In this document: positions 1 to 6,280 of the stretch, in pieces | Layout: each line of letters opens with the position of its first letter | Position numbering within the stretch: position 1 is the first letter of the stretch | Source: an uncultured Collinsella sp. | Lineage (GTDB): Bacteria > Actinomycetota > Coriobacteriia > Coriobacteriales > Coriobacteriaceae | Assembly (NCBI GenBank): GCA_902496845.1 | Contig: CABVCJ010000044.1 | Span: 1-16,242, forward strand | Direction: 5' to 3' | DNA: 16,242 nucleotides | Made by a program: the position numbers and the translations under genes | Notes under the pieces: model-generated | Told to the model about the DNA's origin: nothing | What the model saw: the letters and a program-made list of their open reading frames with translations, nothing else | The model's database searches: none

Positions 1-653
1 CTCGTTTCGCCGCGTGCCACAATTTTTACCCCAAGCCTTATACCGGTTTAGCTCTTGAAGATGTTGCTCGGACGAATCTTCGTCTTGCGGCGCTCGGCTT
101 TGAAATCATGGCTTTTGTGCCGGGCGATGCCAACGTTCGTGGGCCGGTATTCGAGGGATTGCCGACGGTTGAGGCGCAACGCGGTCGCGCGTCAAAGGTT
201 GCCCTCAACATGCTTGAGCTCGCACATGGCGCCGATTGCGACATTGTTTTGGTCGGCGACCCCGATCTTTCCGAAGCGGGTTGGGCGCAGTTTGCCCAGA
301 TTTCCGCGGGGTATGTTGACATGCCGTGCCAGCTCGACCCCGGATACTCCTATTTGTTGGGTCAAGTCCATCACGATCGGCCTGACTCGAGCGCCCTTAT
401 TTTTAGGTCTCAGGAGTCGCGTACGTCGCTTAAGCCGGATTCCGTGCCGACGGATGCCGGTGCAGGTCTGCCGCGAAAGACGGGGTCGATCGCTGTGAGC
501 AATAGCGGCTATGGGCGCTACGATGGCGAGCTTGAGATTGCACGAGTCGACCTTCTCGGGGACGAGCGCATGAACGTTGTAGGCCATATTGCGCCCGAGG
601 CGATGGAGTTGCTGCCGTTTGTTAAGCGAGGCTTTGGGGTGCGGTTCGTTTAG
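1..653 (+). CDS. MupG-family (DUF871) 6-phospho-N-acetylmuramidase-like protein, 3' part
   Basis: The reading frame is open from base 3 to the TAG at 651-653, so the 5' end lies outside the window; about 216 C-terminal residues are visible of a family that usually has about 350-360. MupG proteins are cytoplasmic TIM-barrel enzymes that cleave the MurNAc-6-phosphate-GlcNAc disaccharide during peptidoglycan recycling. Seen here are the family's HNFYPKPYTGL stretch near the start, the FVPGD...RGPVFEGLPTVE block that follows, the HHDRPDSSALIFRSQESR block, and a C-terminal part with ISN-like SNSGYGRYDGELEI and MNVVGHI segments, typical of the C-terminal domain. No sugar PTS or murQ gene is visible beside it, but the upstream side is cut off. 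The family assignment comes from recalled motifs; the exact substrate is inferred. The in-frame ATG at 108 is internal, because the conserved blocks start before it. Confidence 0.82.
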   Translation, partial: RFAACHNFYPKPYTGLALEDVARTNLRLAALGFEIMAFVPGDANVRGPVFEGLPTVEAQRGRASKVALNMLELAHGADCDIVLVGDPDLSEAGWAQFAQISAGYVDMPCQLDPGYSYLLGQVHHDRPDSSALIFRSQESRTSLKPDSVPTDAGAGLPRKTGSIAVSNSGYGRYDGELEIARVDLLGDERMNVVGHIAPEAMELLPFVKRGFGVRFV

Positions 654-745
654 CGTGTGGCGCATGGACTACAATTGCCTCATTGCGCGAATGCACCACG
701 TTTGTCGCGTGCTCGCATTGGCCGATCTATATTTGGAGGATTCTC

Positions 746-1105
746 ATGACCGTACTGTTTGTTGAATATCCCAAATGCTCGACGTGTAAAAAGGCAAAGG
801 CCTGGTTGGACGAGCATGGGGTTGAGTACGTCGATCGCGATATTGTTACAGACAATCCCTCGGCTGAGGAACTTGCGACCTGGATTGCGCGTTCGGGGCT
901 GCCGGTGCGTCGCTTCTTTAATTCGTCGGGCATGAAGTATCGAGAACTTGGTCTGAAGGCGCGCCTGGACGCGGGGATGGCGGATCAGGAATGCTATGAG
1001 CTGCTGGCGACCGACGGTATGCTGGTTAAGCGCCCACTGCTGGTGGGCGATGATTTTGCGATTCCTGGCTTTAGGGAAGCGGCCTGGGCCGAGGCGCTGC
1101 TGTAG
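746..1105 (+). CDS. Spx/ArsC-family (arsenate reductase-like) thioredoxin-fold protein
   Basis: A 119-residue protein, the usual size for the ArsC/Spx/YffB family. The ATG at 746 is chosen because GGAGGA lies 5 bases upstream (735-740) and the protein then begins directly with the family's beta-strand and active site, MTVLFVEYPKCSTCKKA; the longer frame from 683 has no such support. C11 and C14 form a CxxC redox motif, as in Spx/MgsR and many uncharacterised ArsC-like proteins. Other family marks are the RFFNSSGMKYRELGL segment in the middle and LVKRPLLVGD...IPGF near the C-terminus. It could be a thiol reductase of the arsenate reductase type or a stress regulator that binds RNA polymerase; sequence alone does not decide. 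It stands alone: no ars genes are next to it, so a dedicated arsenic role is unlikely. A hairpin follows at 1111-1160. Confidence 0.85.
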   Translation: MTVLFVEYPKCSTCKKAKAWLDEHGVEYVDRDIVTDNPSAEELATWIARSGLPVRRFFNSSGMKYRELGLKARLDAGMADQECYELLATDGMLVKRPLLVGDDFAIPGFREAAWAEALL

Positions 1106-1110
1106 CAACT

Positions 1111-1160
1111 GCGGAAAGCGTGTCCCGTTTCGAGTGCTGATTCTGGGATGCGCTTTCCGC
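1111..1160. repeat. Inverted repeat (16-bp stem) between convergent genes
   Basis: GCGGAAAGCGTGTCCC at 1111-1126 pairs with GGGATGCGCTTTCCGC at 1145-1160 over all 16 positions (14 Watson-Crick pairs and two adjacent G-T pairs), around an 18-base loop. It sits six bases after the stop of the Spx/ArsC-like gene and 18 bases before the stop of the opposing MarR-like gene, so it could act as a two-way transcription stop or mRNA 3' end. There is no T-run, so it is not a classical intrinsic terminator. It may instead be a dispersed repeat of the kind also seen at 3506-3572. Confidence 0.6.
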
Positions 1161-1177
1161 CGGCAGGTTCGCTCCGG

Positions 1178-1588
1178 TCAGTCCTCAAACTGTGCCCACT
1201 TATGCGGGTCGTAGATCTTTACCTGCTTGTTGGGCTTGCCGCTCCAGTACTCTTCGTCCATAAAGGGCAGATATGTCTGAATGCCGGGGCAGATGAACGG
1301 AATCCGCTGTTGCTGCAGGCGTTCGCGCTGTCGTCGCCCCAGATGCGTCTCGGATATGACGGTCGGCATGCCGGATAACTTGACGAGGCTCGCCTGGATG
1401 CGCTTGAGGTCGGGGAGCGCCGCGTGCCATGACGTCCGCATAATTAAAAACGAGGCGTGACGGTATTCCGCTTGCATCACCGTGATGGCGGGACGGAGCG
1501 TGGGGTGGATTTTGTCCCGGTCGGGCCAAGGTCTGGCGGATATCTCGAGGCCCAGGGTCTCCCATAGGTAATCAAGCTCATCATCCAT
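1178..1588 (-). CDS. Truncated MarR-like regulator lacking the DNA-binding domain (hypothetical)
   Basis: A 136-residue protein on the minus strand. The ATG at 1588 is preferred because GAGG lies just upstream on that strand; a GTG at 1633 would add 15 residues but has no ribosome-binding site. The sequence resembles, from memory, the N-terminal half of MarR-annotated proteins of low-redundancy gut bacteria: an early LDYLWETLGLEI helix, then a middle PDLKRIQASLVKLSGMPTV segment and RRQRERLQQQRIPFICPGIQTYLPF. In those relatives a winged-helix domain follows; here the protein stops about 25 residues after the YLPF motif. I saw no helix-turn-helix in the other frames up to base 1106. It may be a decayed gene or a stand-alone domain. 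Its 3' end faces the Spx/ArsC-like gene. The assignment rests on pattern memory only. Confidence 0.5.
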   Translation of the reverse strand: MDDELDYLWETLGLEISARPWPDRDKIHPTLRPAITVMQAEYRHASFLIMRTSWHAALPDLKRIQASLVKLSGMPTVISETHLGRRQRERLQQQRIPFICPGIQTYLPFMDEEYWSGKPNKQVKIYDPHKWAQFED

Positions 1589-1779
1589 GTCACCTCGATG
1601 TCCGCGCGATAATTGGCATCCTGATTGTGTCACTATTGACGGCGACCAGAATGCAGCAATCTGCTAACGGTAATTACGGTGCGCTTGCGGCATTTTGCCC
1701 CTTGCATGCGGTTTGGCTTCACAGGTCCTTCATGGGTCGGAGCAAATTGGCCGATTTTCAAAAAAGTTAAAAATGGGGC

Positions 1780-1808
1780 TTGCGCCACCGTAGAACTTCC
1801 CGTATATT
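1780..1808 (+). promoter_or_regulatory. Possible promoter of the tRNA-Gln/tRNA-Glu unit
   Basis: TTGCGC (1780-1785) and TATATT (1803-1808) are separated by 17 bases and lie about 45 bases before the tRNA-Gln gene, in an otherwise AT-richer stretch. The -10 matches the sigma70-type consensus at five of six positions; the -35 matches at only three. The remaining sequence between 1589 and 1852 shows no gene. Confidence 0.4.
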
Positions 1809-1852
1809 TCTTTCTTGCGCAAAGGCACAGCCGAGCGCAGCGATGCAGTCAT

Positions 1853-1926
1853 TGGGATGTCGTCTAATGGCAGGACAGCGGATTCTGGTTCCGTCAATGG
1901 GGGTTCGACTCCCTCCATCCCAGCCA
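1853..1926 (+). tRNA. tRNA-Gln (anticodon CUG), CCA encoded
   Basis: A full cloverleaf can be drawn by eye. Acceptor TGGGATG (1853-1859) pairs with CATCCCA (1916-1922), discriminator G1923, and CCA is encoded at 1924-1926. The D stem is GTCT (1862-1865) with GGAC (1873-1876). The anticodon stem is GCGGA/TCCGT around the loop TTCTGGT, giving anticodon CTG at 1885-1887. The T stem is GGGGG/CCCTC around TTCGACT. It decodes CAG and lies 17 bases before tRNA-Glu, probably in the same transcript. Confidence 0.95.
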
Positions 1927-1943
1927 TTGCATTTGCTACATAT

Positions 1944-2020
1944 GGCCCGTTCGTCTAGCGGTTTAGGACGCCGCCCTCTCAAGGCGGAGATCACCAGTTC
2001 GAATCTGGTACGGGCTACCA
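1944..2020 (+). tRNA. tRNA-Glu (anticodon CUC), CCA encoded
   Basis: Acceptor GGCCCGT (1944-1950) pairs with ACGGGCT (2010-2016) with one G-U pair at the end; discriminator A2017 and encoded CCA at 2018-2020. D stem GTCT (1953-1956) with GGAC (1966-1969); anticodon stem CCGCC (1971-1975) with GGCGG (1983-1987) around CTCTCAA, giving anticodon CTC at 1978-1980. T stem CCAGT... with loop TTCGAAT. It decodes GAG. It is the second of a two-gene tRNA unit that ends at the hairpin 2032-2059. Confidence 0.95.
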
Positions 2021-2031
2021 CAAAATGAACG

Positions 2032-2059
2032 CCCGGGCCTCGCAAGAGACCCGGGTTTT
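2032..2059 (+). terminator. Intrinsic terminator after the tRNA pair
   Basis: CCCGGGCCTC (2032-2041) pairs with GAGACCCGGG (2046-2055) with one mismatch around a GCAA tetraloop, followed by TTTT. It starts 12 bases after the CCA of tRNA-Glu, so it most likely ends the tRNA transcript. Confidence 0.8.
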
Positions 2060-2115
2060 GTGTATACGCCGCATGTGTGGAATGAGCCGCGTTTCACCCG
2101 GACCGAGGAGTTGCC

Positions 2116-3033
2116 ATGGACCTGCCCATCAGCCTACAAGACATTACGTATGCCGAGAACTATCTGGCGCAGGGAGACTTGGCCACGGCGACGCCGCTGT
2201 TGGAGCGTCTGGTTGAGCTCGCCGAGGAGTATATCGATGCCGAGTGCAAGACGGAGGAGAACCGCCAGTACTTTAGCTTCGATAGCAAGTTTGAGCGTCT
2301 GGCCTACCGTCGTGTGGAAAAGGATCCGCGCGAGCTGGTGCAGGTCGAGGTGCCCTTTGATCGTCTGTATTCCGACATGGCGTTTGCCTACATTCGCCAG
2401 CAGGATTATGTGAGTGCTCGCAACGCCTTGATGCAGGCCGTTCGCTGGGACCCCATGAACTGTAACTACCGCCTGGATCTGGCCGAGCTGTTCCGCGCGC
2501 TCGAGGACAAGCAGGAATGGGCATCGCTCTCGTTCTCGGTGCTGGAGCGTGCGAGCGACGGCAAATGTGCCGCCCGCGCCTACGCCAACTTGGGCCAGTA
2601 TTTCCTTGAGCCCGAGACCGAGAACGTCTCGGCGGCTGTGGGTTGCGCGCGCCTGGCGCTGCGCTTGGCCCCTGGCGATTCGCATACGACGCGCCTGCTC
2701 AACAAGATCCATACTGCCTATCCCGATGCCACCGACGAGAGCGATGACCACGTGATGGGTGAGTTGGCGTTGCAGGGCGTGCCGACCTCGCCTTCGGCCG
2801 AGATTGCCATCTGCCTGATCATGTGTGCGACCGATGCTGCAAGCGACGGCGACAAGCAGGAGGCGACGCGCCTGACGGTCCGCGCCCGCGACCTGGTGGG
2901 TGAGGAGGCATGTGCGGCGATCATTAAGCTGGTACGCGAGAGCGATGCCGAGCTCAACGCCGAGCGCAAGGCAAAGCGTGCAGGCGACGACAAGGGAGCC
3001 GACGGCGTCAAGGAGGCCGGCGATGCCCAGTAA
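2116..3033 (+). CDS. Tetratricopeptide (TPR)-like repeat protein
   Basis: A 305-residue protein with no signal peptide or membrane segment, so probably cytoplasmic. The ATG at 2116 follows GAGGAG (2105-2110) by five bases. TPR-like helical pairs are visible: around residues 9-37 (YAENYLAQGDLATATPLLER), 85-117 (AFAYIRQQDYVSARNALMQA, followed by VRWDP) and roughly 118-195 (LDLAELFRAL..., YANLGQYF..., ARLALRLAPGD). The last 30 or so residues are charged and rich in Lys, Asp and Ala, probably disordered. TPR proteins hold protein complexes together; the partner is not known. Its end overlaps the start of smpB by 11 bases and carries the smpB ribosome-binding site, so the two are probably cotranscribed and translationally coupled. 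Whether it acts in ribosome rescue is only a guess from position. Confidence 0.8.
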   Translation: MDLPISLQDITYAENYLAQGDLATATPLLERLVELAEEYIDAECKTEENRQYFSFDSKFERLAYRRVEKDPRELVQVEVPFDRLYSDMAFAYIRQQDYVSARNALMQAVRWDPMNCNYRLDLAELFRALEDKQEWASLSFSVLERASDGKCAARAYANLGQYFLEPETENVSAAVGCARLALRLAPGDSHTTRLLNKIHTAYPDATDESDDHVMGELALQGVPTSPSAEIAICLIMCATDAASDGDKQEATRLTVRARDLVGEEACAAIIKLVRESDAELNAERKAKRAGDDKGADGVKEAGDAQ

Positions 3034-3493
3034 GCGCGAACGCAAGCTCATTTCCAAGAATCGCTCGGCGCATCACGAATACTTTATCGACGAGACGTTC
3101 GAATGCGGCATTGAGCTGAGCGGTACCGAGGTCAAGTCGATTCGCGAGCGCGCCTGTCAGATCACCGATACCTTTGCACTGATTCGTGGCGGCGAGTGCT
3201 GGCTGGTGGGCCTGCACATTCACCCTTACAGCCACGGTGGCGTGTGGAACCGCGACCCTGATCGCCGTCGTCGCCTGCTACTGCATCGCAAGGAGATTGA
3301 CTTTCTCGACGGTAAGCTACGTAATCGCGGCTATGCCCTGGTGCCGCTGGAGCTCTACTTTAATACCGACGGCCGCGTAAAGCTGCTGTTGGGCCTGGGC
3401 CGCGGCAAAAAGCTCTACGACAAGCGCGAAGACATGGCCAAGCGCGACGTTCAGCGCGAAATCGATCGCGCGCTTAAGGAGCGCAACCGCTAG
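3023..3493 (+). CDS. smpB: SsrA (tmRNA)-binding protein SmpB
   Basis: A 156-residue protein of the length typical for SmpB. It binds the tRNA-like domain of tmRNA and the ribosomal decoding centre, and is needed to release stalled ribosomes by trans-translation. The conserved blocks are all present: an N-terminal KLISKNRSAHHEYFIDETFECGI-type segment, LSGTEVKSIRER, FALIRGGECWLVGLHI, RRRRLLLHRKEIDFL, VPLELYFNTDGRVKL, and the C-terminal GKKLYDKREDMAKRD tail that enters the mRNA channel. The start at 3023 is set by AGGAGG six bases upstream (3011-3016); this removes 41 residues of a longer open frame that runs inside the TPR gene. No tmRNA gene (ssrA) is seen directly downstream, where it is often found. 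Confidence 0.97.
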   Translation: MPSKRERKLISKNRSAHHEYFIDETFECGIELSGTEVKSIRERACQITDTFALIRGGECWLVGLHIHPYSHGGVWNRDPDRRRRLLLHRKEIDFLDGKLRNRGYALVPLELYFNTDGRVKLLLGLGRGKKLYDKREDMAKRDVQREIDRALKERNR

Positions 3494-3505
3494 GCGCTCT
3501 GTATA

Positions 3506-3572
3506 AGTTGCGGTGGAATACGGACTGTTTTGCCTGTTTGAGGGGCTATTCAGTCCCTATTTCACCGCAACT
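3506..3572. repeat. Long inverted repeat (22-bp arms) after smpB
   Basis: The arms 3506-3527 and 3551-3572 start and end with AGTTGCGGTG / CACCGCAACT. Of the 22 positions, 20 are Watson-Crick pairs, one is a G-T pair and one is a mismatch; the loop is 23 bases. It begins 12 bases after the smpB stop and has no T-run of its own; a true terminator follows at 3618-3648. In size and form it recalls the inverted repeat at 1111-1160. It may be a dispersed palindromic element or a 3' end stabiliser. Confidence 0.65.
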
Positions 3573-3617
3573 GCGGGCGTCTCATCTTGCTTACTGTTCT
3601 GACACATATGTCTCAAA

Positions 3618-3648
3618 GGTGGCGTCCGTTATGGGCGCCGCCTTTTTT
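3618..3648 (+). terminator. Intrinsic terminator
   Basis: GGTGGCGTCC (3618-3627) pairs with GGGCGCCGCC (3633-3642), ten pairs with two G-T, around a GTTAT loop, followed by six T (3643-3648) and preceded by AAA that can pair with the first T residues. It most likely ends the TPR-smpB transcript. It lies 51 bases before the flavin reductase start, so a role as a leader attenuator of that gene cannot be excluded. Confidence 0.8.
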
Positions 3649-3699
3649 GTGGGTACATACATCCATGAGGTTCCAACCCGGGTTAGGGGAGTGGTCGTT

Positions 3700-4203
3700 A
3701 TGGACAAAACTGCGTTCTTTACGATGCCGAGCGGCCTGTATGTGGTGAGTGCTGCGGCCGACGGGCTGCGTGCCGGCTGCGTCATCAACACGGCGGTGCA
3801 GGTGACGTCTGCGCCGCCGCGCATCTCGGTTGCCGTGAACAAGGAAAATGTCACGTCTGGTGTTATCTCGTCTGCCAAGGCCTTTGCGCTGACCGCGATC
3901 GATCAGACGGCCGATATGCTCTATATTGGCAACTTTGGATTCCGTACCAGCAGCGACTATGACAAATTTGCCAAGTACGAGACGCGCGAGACCACACTGG
4001 GCATGCCCTATGTTCCTGAGCATGCGGCGGCCTTGTTTAGCTGCCGTTTGATTGACACTGTTGACGTGGGCACACACCTGCTCTTTATTGGCGAGGTCGA
4101 GGATGCCGAGCGCCTGAGCGACGAGACTCCGTTGACCTATGACTACTACCACAAGGTGCTGAAGGGCAAGACGCCGCCCAAGGCGTCTTCGTACCAAGGG
4201 TAG
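3700..4203 (+). CDS. Flavin reductase-like protein (FMN-binding split barrel)
   Basis: A 167-residue protein of the flavin reductase-like (DIM6/NTAB) family, which binds FMN in a split-barrel dimer. Visible family features are the opening MDKTAFFTMPSGLYVVSA, a central VINTAVQVTSAPPRISVAVNKENVTSGVI block that forms the FMN site, FALTAIDQ, and the C-terminal HLLFIGEVEDAERL...TYDYYHKVLKGKTPP segment. The ATG at 3700 follows AGGGGAG (3685-3691) by eight bases; upstream in-frame codons include a GTG at 3691 that would sit inside that site. The rubredoxin gene starts 88 bases downstream. In anaerobes such as Moorella these two domains occur fused as high-molecular-weight rubredoxin, the electron donor to flavodiiron proteins, so an electron-transfer role in oxygen or NO detoxification is a fair inference. 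The true substrate is unknown. Confidence 0.85.
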   Translation: MDKTAFFTMPSGLYVVSAAADGLRAGCVINTAVQVTSAPPRISVAVNKENVTSGVISSAKAFALTAIDQTADMLYIGNFGFRTSSDYDKFAKYETRETTLGMPYVPEHAAALFSCRLIDTVDVGTHLLFIGEVEDAERLSDETPLTYDYYHKVLKGKTPPKASSYQG

Positions 4204-4220
4204 AAATGCTGCAAAACTAC

Positions 4221-4248
4221 TTGCATAATATTATTGAGAATATATACT
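4221..4248 (+). promoter_or_regulatory. Probable promoter of the rubredoxin gene with nested palindromes
   Basis: TTGCAT (4221-4226) and TATACT (4243-4248) are 16 bases apart, in the most AT-rich stretch of the neighbourhood, 44 bases before the rubredoxin ATG. The stretch is framed by an inverted repeat TACTTGC (4218-4224) / GCAAGTA (4254-4260), and ATAATATTAT (4226-4235) is a perfect palindrome. This suggests an operator overlapping the promoter; a Fur/PerR-type regulator is possible but only a guess. Confidence 0.55.
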
Positions 4249-4291
4249 AATAAGCAAGTACACCAGCAGTCACGTTCGAGAGGAGAACATC

Positions 4292-4435
4292 ATGGCTGAG
4301 GAAAAGAAGACGTACAAGTTCGTGTGCACCGTTTGCGGTTATGAGGCTGAGGTCGACACGCCCGAGCTGCCCGAGGATTACGTGTGCCCGGTCTGTGGCG
4401 TTGGTCCCGATCAGTTTGAGCTCGTCGAGGAGTAG
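4292..4435 (+). CDS. Short rubredoxin-like protein
   Basis: A 47-residue protein starting at the ATG 4292, which follows AGGAG (4281-4285) by six bases, and ending with TAG at 4433-4435. Two CxxC knuckles, C12-TV-C15-GY and C32-PV-C35-G, would bind one iron atom as in rubredoxin, a small cytoplasmic one-electron carrier. The spacing between the knuckles is only 16 residues, against about 28-29 in classical rubredoxins, and the usual Trp before the second knuckle is Tyr here (EDYVCPVCG). This is closer to the short rubredoxin-like domain of rubrerythrins. The C-terminal GPDQFELVEE matches the family's Phe-containing end. It lies behind the flavin reductase-like gene, has its own likely promoter and ends at a strong terminator, so it may be transcribed alone as well as by read-through. 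Confidence 0.9.
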   Translation: MAEEKKTYKFVCTVCGYEAEVDTPELPEDYVCPVCGVGPDQFELVEE

Positions 4436-4474
4436 CTCGTAGACACACGGCGAAAGCCGAACATAGCTCTGTCC

Positions 4475-4511
4475 AAGGGTCTCGGTCGGATATTTCGGCC
4501 GGGGCCCTTTT
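4475..4511 (+). terminator. Intrinsic terminator after the rubredoxin gene
   Basis: A 14-position stem (4475-4488 with 4496-4509), including three G-T pairs, around a seven-base loop. The A-rich start and the CCCTTTT end give the short T-run. It lies 39 bases after the rubredoxin stop and separates that gene from palindrome array A. Confidence 0.82.
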
Positions 4512-4578
4512 CCTCCGTCCCCAAGGGATTGCGGCTGCTGTTAGCCGATCCTGTCTGTCGTGAGTCCGGTCGACCTTT

Positions 4579-4876
4579 TGTCTCAATCTGTAACATCTAA
4601 CGGCTCAAAACGGGTCTATCTGTTACAGATTGAGACAAAAGGTTGGAGCTGAAGAAATGTCTCGATCTGTAACATCTAGCAGTGGAAAATGGGTCCACTT
4701 GTTACAGATTGAGACAATTCAAAACCGTCCGGCAGAAGATCTCAATCTGTAACATCTAGCAGTGAAAACGGGGTCTACGTGTTACAGATTGAGACAAACG
4801 GAGCTGCCCCTCGGAATGATCTTGATCTGTAACATCTAGACATCAAAAGCGGGCCTAGATGTTACAGATCGAGACG
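4579..4876 (+). repeat. Palindrome array A: four 59-bp hairpin units
   Basis: The units are at 4579-4637, 4658-4716, 4738-4796 and 4818-4876, starting 79, 80 and 80 bases apart. Each is a 17-base arm, a 25-base loop and a 17-base arm. Typical arms are TGTCTCAATCTGTAACA and TGTTACAGATTGAGACA. Loops differ but share the pattern TCTA...AAAA...GGGTCTA. In unit 1 the stem extends to 23 perfect pairs (4573-4595 with 4621-4643). In unit 2 the loop has its own AGTGGA/TCCACT stem. In units 3 and 4 the two outermost arm bases do not pair. The array fills the gap between the rubredoxin terminator and the 3' end of the convergent mntH gene; no gene is seen in this stretch. Confidence 0.95.
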
Positions 4877-4902
4877 TTTGCCTGGGTGGGCGTCCCGCCC
4901 CA

Positions 4903-6159
4903 TTACATCCCTGTCAACAACACGACATCGAGAATCGTCACGATGGCGCCGATCCCTACGAGTAACGCGTTGAGCGGGCGTGAATTGGCATATTTGCCCA
5001 TGACGCGGCGTGAACTGGTGAGCCGTATGAGCACAAAGACCGTAATCGGCAGCTGAAGCGACAGCAGCGCCTGACTCCAAATGAGACCCTCAAAAGGATT
5101 CGGGACGACCAGGCACGCCGCCACTGCGCCGACGAAACAGGCCGCCACCCCGATCGAGGAATGTCGGTCGTGGATGTCGTATTCCTCGTCGAACATGCCC
5201 GCGGTGATGGTGCCCGCCGCCATGCCCGCCGTCACACTACTCGAGAGCCCCGCAAATAGCAGCGCCACGGCAAAGATGGTCGAGCTTGCCGGGCCCAGAA
5301 TGGGGGAGAGCGTGGCCGCTGCGACGGCGAGGTCGTCTACGACCATGCCGTGCGCAAAGAAGGTCGTTGCGGCCAGGATGACCATGGCCGAGTTGATTGC
5401 CCAGCCCACGCCCATCGAAAAGAGCGTGTCGAAGAGCTCGTAGCGCAGGCGTTCTTCGATAACCTGCTCACCTTGGCCTTCGAAGTGCATGGATTGGATG
5501 ACTTCGGAGTGCAGGAAGAGGTTGTGGGGCATAACGACCGCGCCTAGGACACTTACGATAATCGAAGCCGAGCCGGTGGGCATACTGGGTGTGATCCAGC
5601 TTGTGGCGGCTTGCGGCCAGTCGACCTTGACCAGCAGAAGCTCGGCTAAAAACGAAAGTCCCACCACGCCCACGAAGGCGATGATCCAGCGTTCGGCGCG
5701 TTTGTAGGAGCTTGTCATGAGCATGGCAATCGATGCCGCCGCCACGATGATGCAGCCGGCGCGTACGGGCAGGCCAAAGAGCATTTGAAGCGCGATCGCA
5801 CCGCCCAGCACTTCGGCCATGGCGGTGGCGACCGTGGCTAGATACGCGCTGCCGAGTATCGCACGTCCGACGAGGCGGGGCAGGTGGCGCGTCGTGGCCT
5901 CGGCAAGACACATGCCCGTGGCGATGCCCAAGTGCGCCGCGTTGTGCTGCAGCACGATGAGCATGATCGTGGACAGCGTGACGATCCACAGCAGCGCGTA
6001 GCCAAACTGCGAGCCGGCGGCCATATTGGAGGCCCAATTGCCCGGGTCGATAAAGCCGACGGTAACGAGCAATCCGGGGCCGATATGCCGCGCAATGTCT
6101 AGGCCTCCGTGACCACCGGTGCGCCGGGAACCAAAGTGTTGTTTGAGATGGTTGAGCAT
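4903..6159 (-). CDS. mntH: Nramp-family Mn2+/Fe2+ transporter (MntH type)
   Basis: A 418-residue multi-spanning inner-membrane protein, the usual length for bacterial Nramp proteins, which import Mn2+ (and Fe2+, Cd2+) with protons. The key metal-site residues are present: D38-P-G-N41 in the first membrane helix and A207-V-V-M210-P-H-N in the sixth. The methionine is the soft ligand that favours transition metals over Ca2+ and Mg2+, which marks this as a true metal transporter and not an Nramp-related Mg2+ type. About eleven hydrophobic helices can be seen. The start at 6159 is chosen because AGGAG lies six bases upstream on the minus strand; the 26 extra residues of the longer frame are charged and unlike the family. 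It is divergent from gltB, with array B between them. A Mn-specific name is inferred from family, not proven. Confidence 0.92.
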   Translation of the reverse strand: MLNHLKQHFGSRRTGGHGGLDIARHIGPGLLVTVGFIDPGNWASNMAAGSQFGYALLWIVTLSTIMLIVLQHNAAHLGIATGMCLAEATTRHLPRLVGRAILGSAYLATVATAMAEVLGGAIALQMLFGLPVRAGCIIVAAASIAMLMTSSYKRAERWIIAFVGVVGLSFLAELLLVKVDWPQAATSWITPSMPTGSASIIVSVLGAVVMPHNLFLHSEVIQSMHFEGQGEQVIEERLRYELFDTLFSMGVGWAINSAMVILAATTFFAHGMVVDDLAVAAATLSPILGPASSTIFAVALLFAGLSSSVTAGMAAGTITAGMFDEEYDIHDRHSSIGVAACFVGAVAACLVVPNPFEGLIWSQALLSLQLPITVFVLIRLTSSRRVMGKYANSRPLNALLVGIGAIVTILDVVLLTGM

Positions 6160-6195
6160 GGTGCACTCCTGCGTGCCGTTTGTTTGACGCCGCAA

Positions 6196-6224
6196 AGGAT
6201 ACCCCGTTTTAGGCTCAAAGTTAA
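6196..6224 (-). promoter_or_regulatory. Possible promoter and metal-regulator site of mntH
   Basis: On the minus strand TTAACT (plus coordinates 6219-6224) and TATCCT (6196-6201) are 17 bases apart and 36 bases before the mntH start. Each box matches the consensus at four of six positions. The overlapping stretch 6209-6234 begins TTAGG and ends CTAA, loosely like a DtxR/MntR-type operator. No regulator gene is nearby and the match is weak. Confidence 0.35.
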
Positions 6225-6280
6225 CCAAAACTAACAAAATATGCTGTATTTGAATAGGATGATGAAGGGGGCTGCTGAAA

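Noticed and set aside
3494..3617. tmRNA gene (ssrA) directly downstream of smpB
   Set aside because: No tRNA-Ala-like ends, tag-peptide frame or CCA end could be found; the stretch is occupied by an inverted repeat.
4579..4876. CRISPR array
   Set aside because: The 17-base repeats alternate in orientation and enclose gaps of 25 and about 21 bases; the gaps share sequence patterns with each other, unlike CRISPR spacers, and no cas gene is present.
4880..4902. Terminator for mntH formed by TGGGCG / CGCCCA
   Set aside because: The stem is only five to six pairs and no T-run follows on the minus strand; support is too weak to list.
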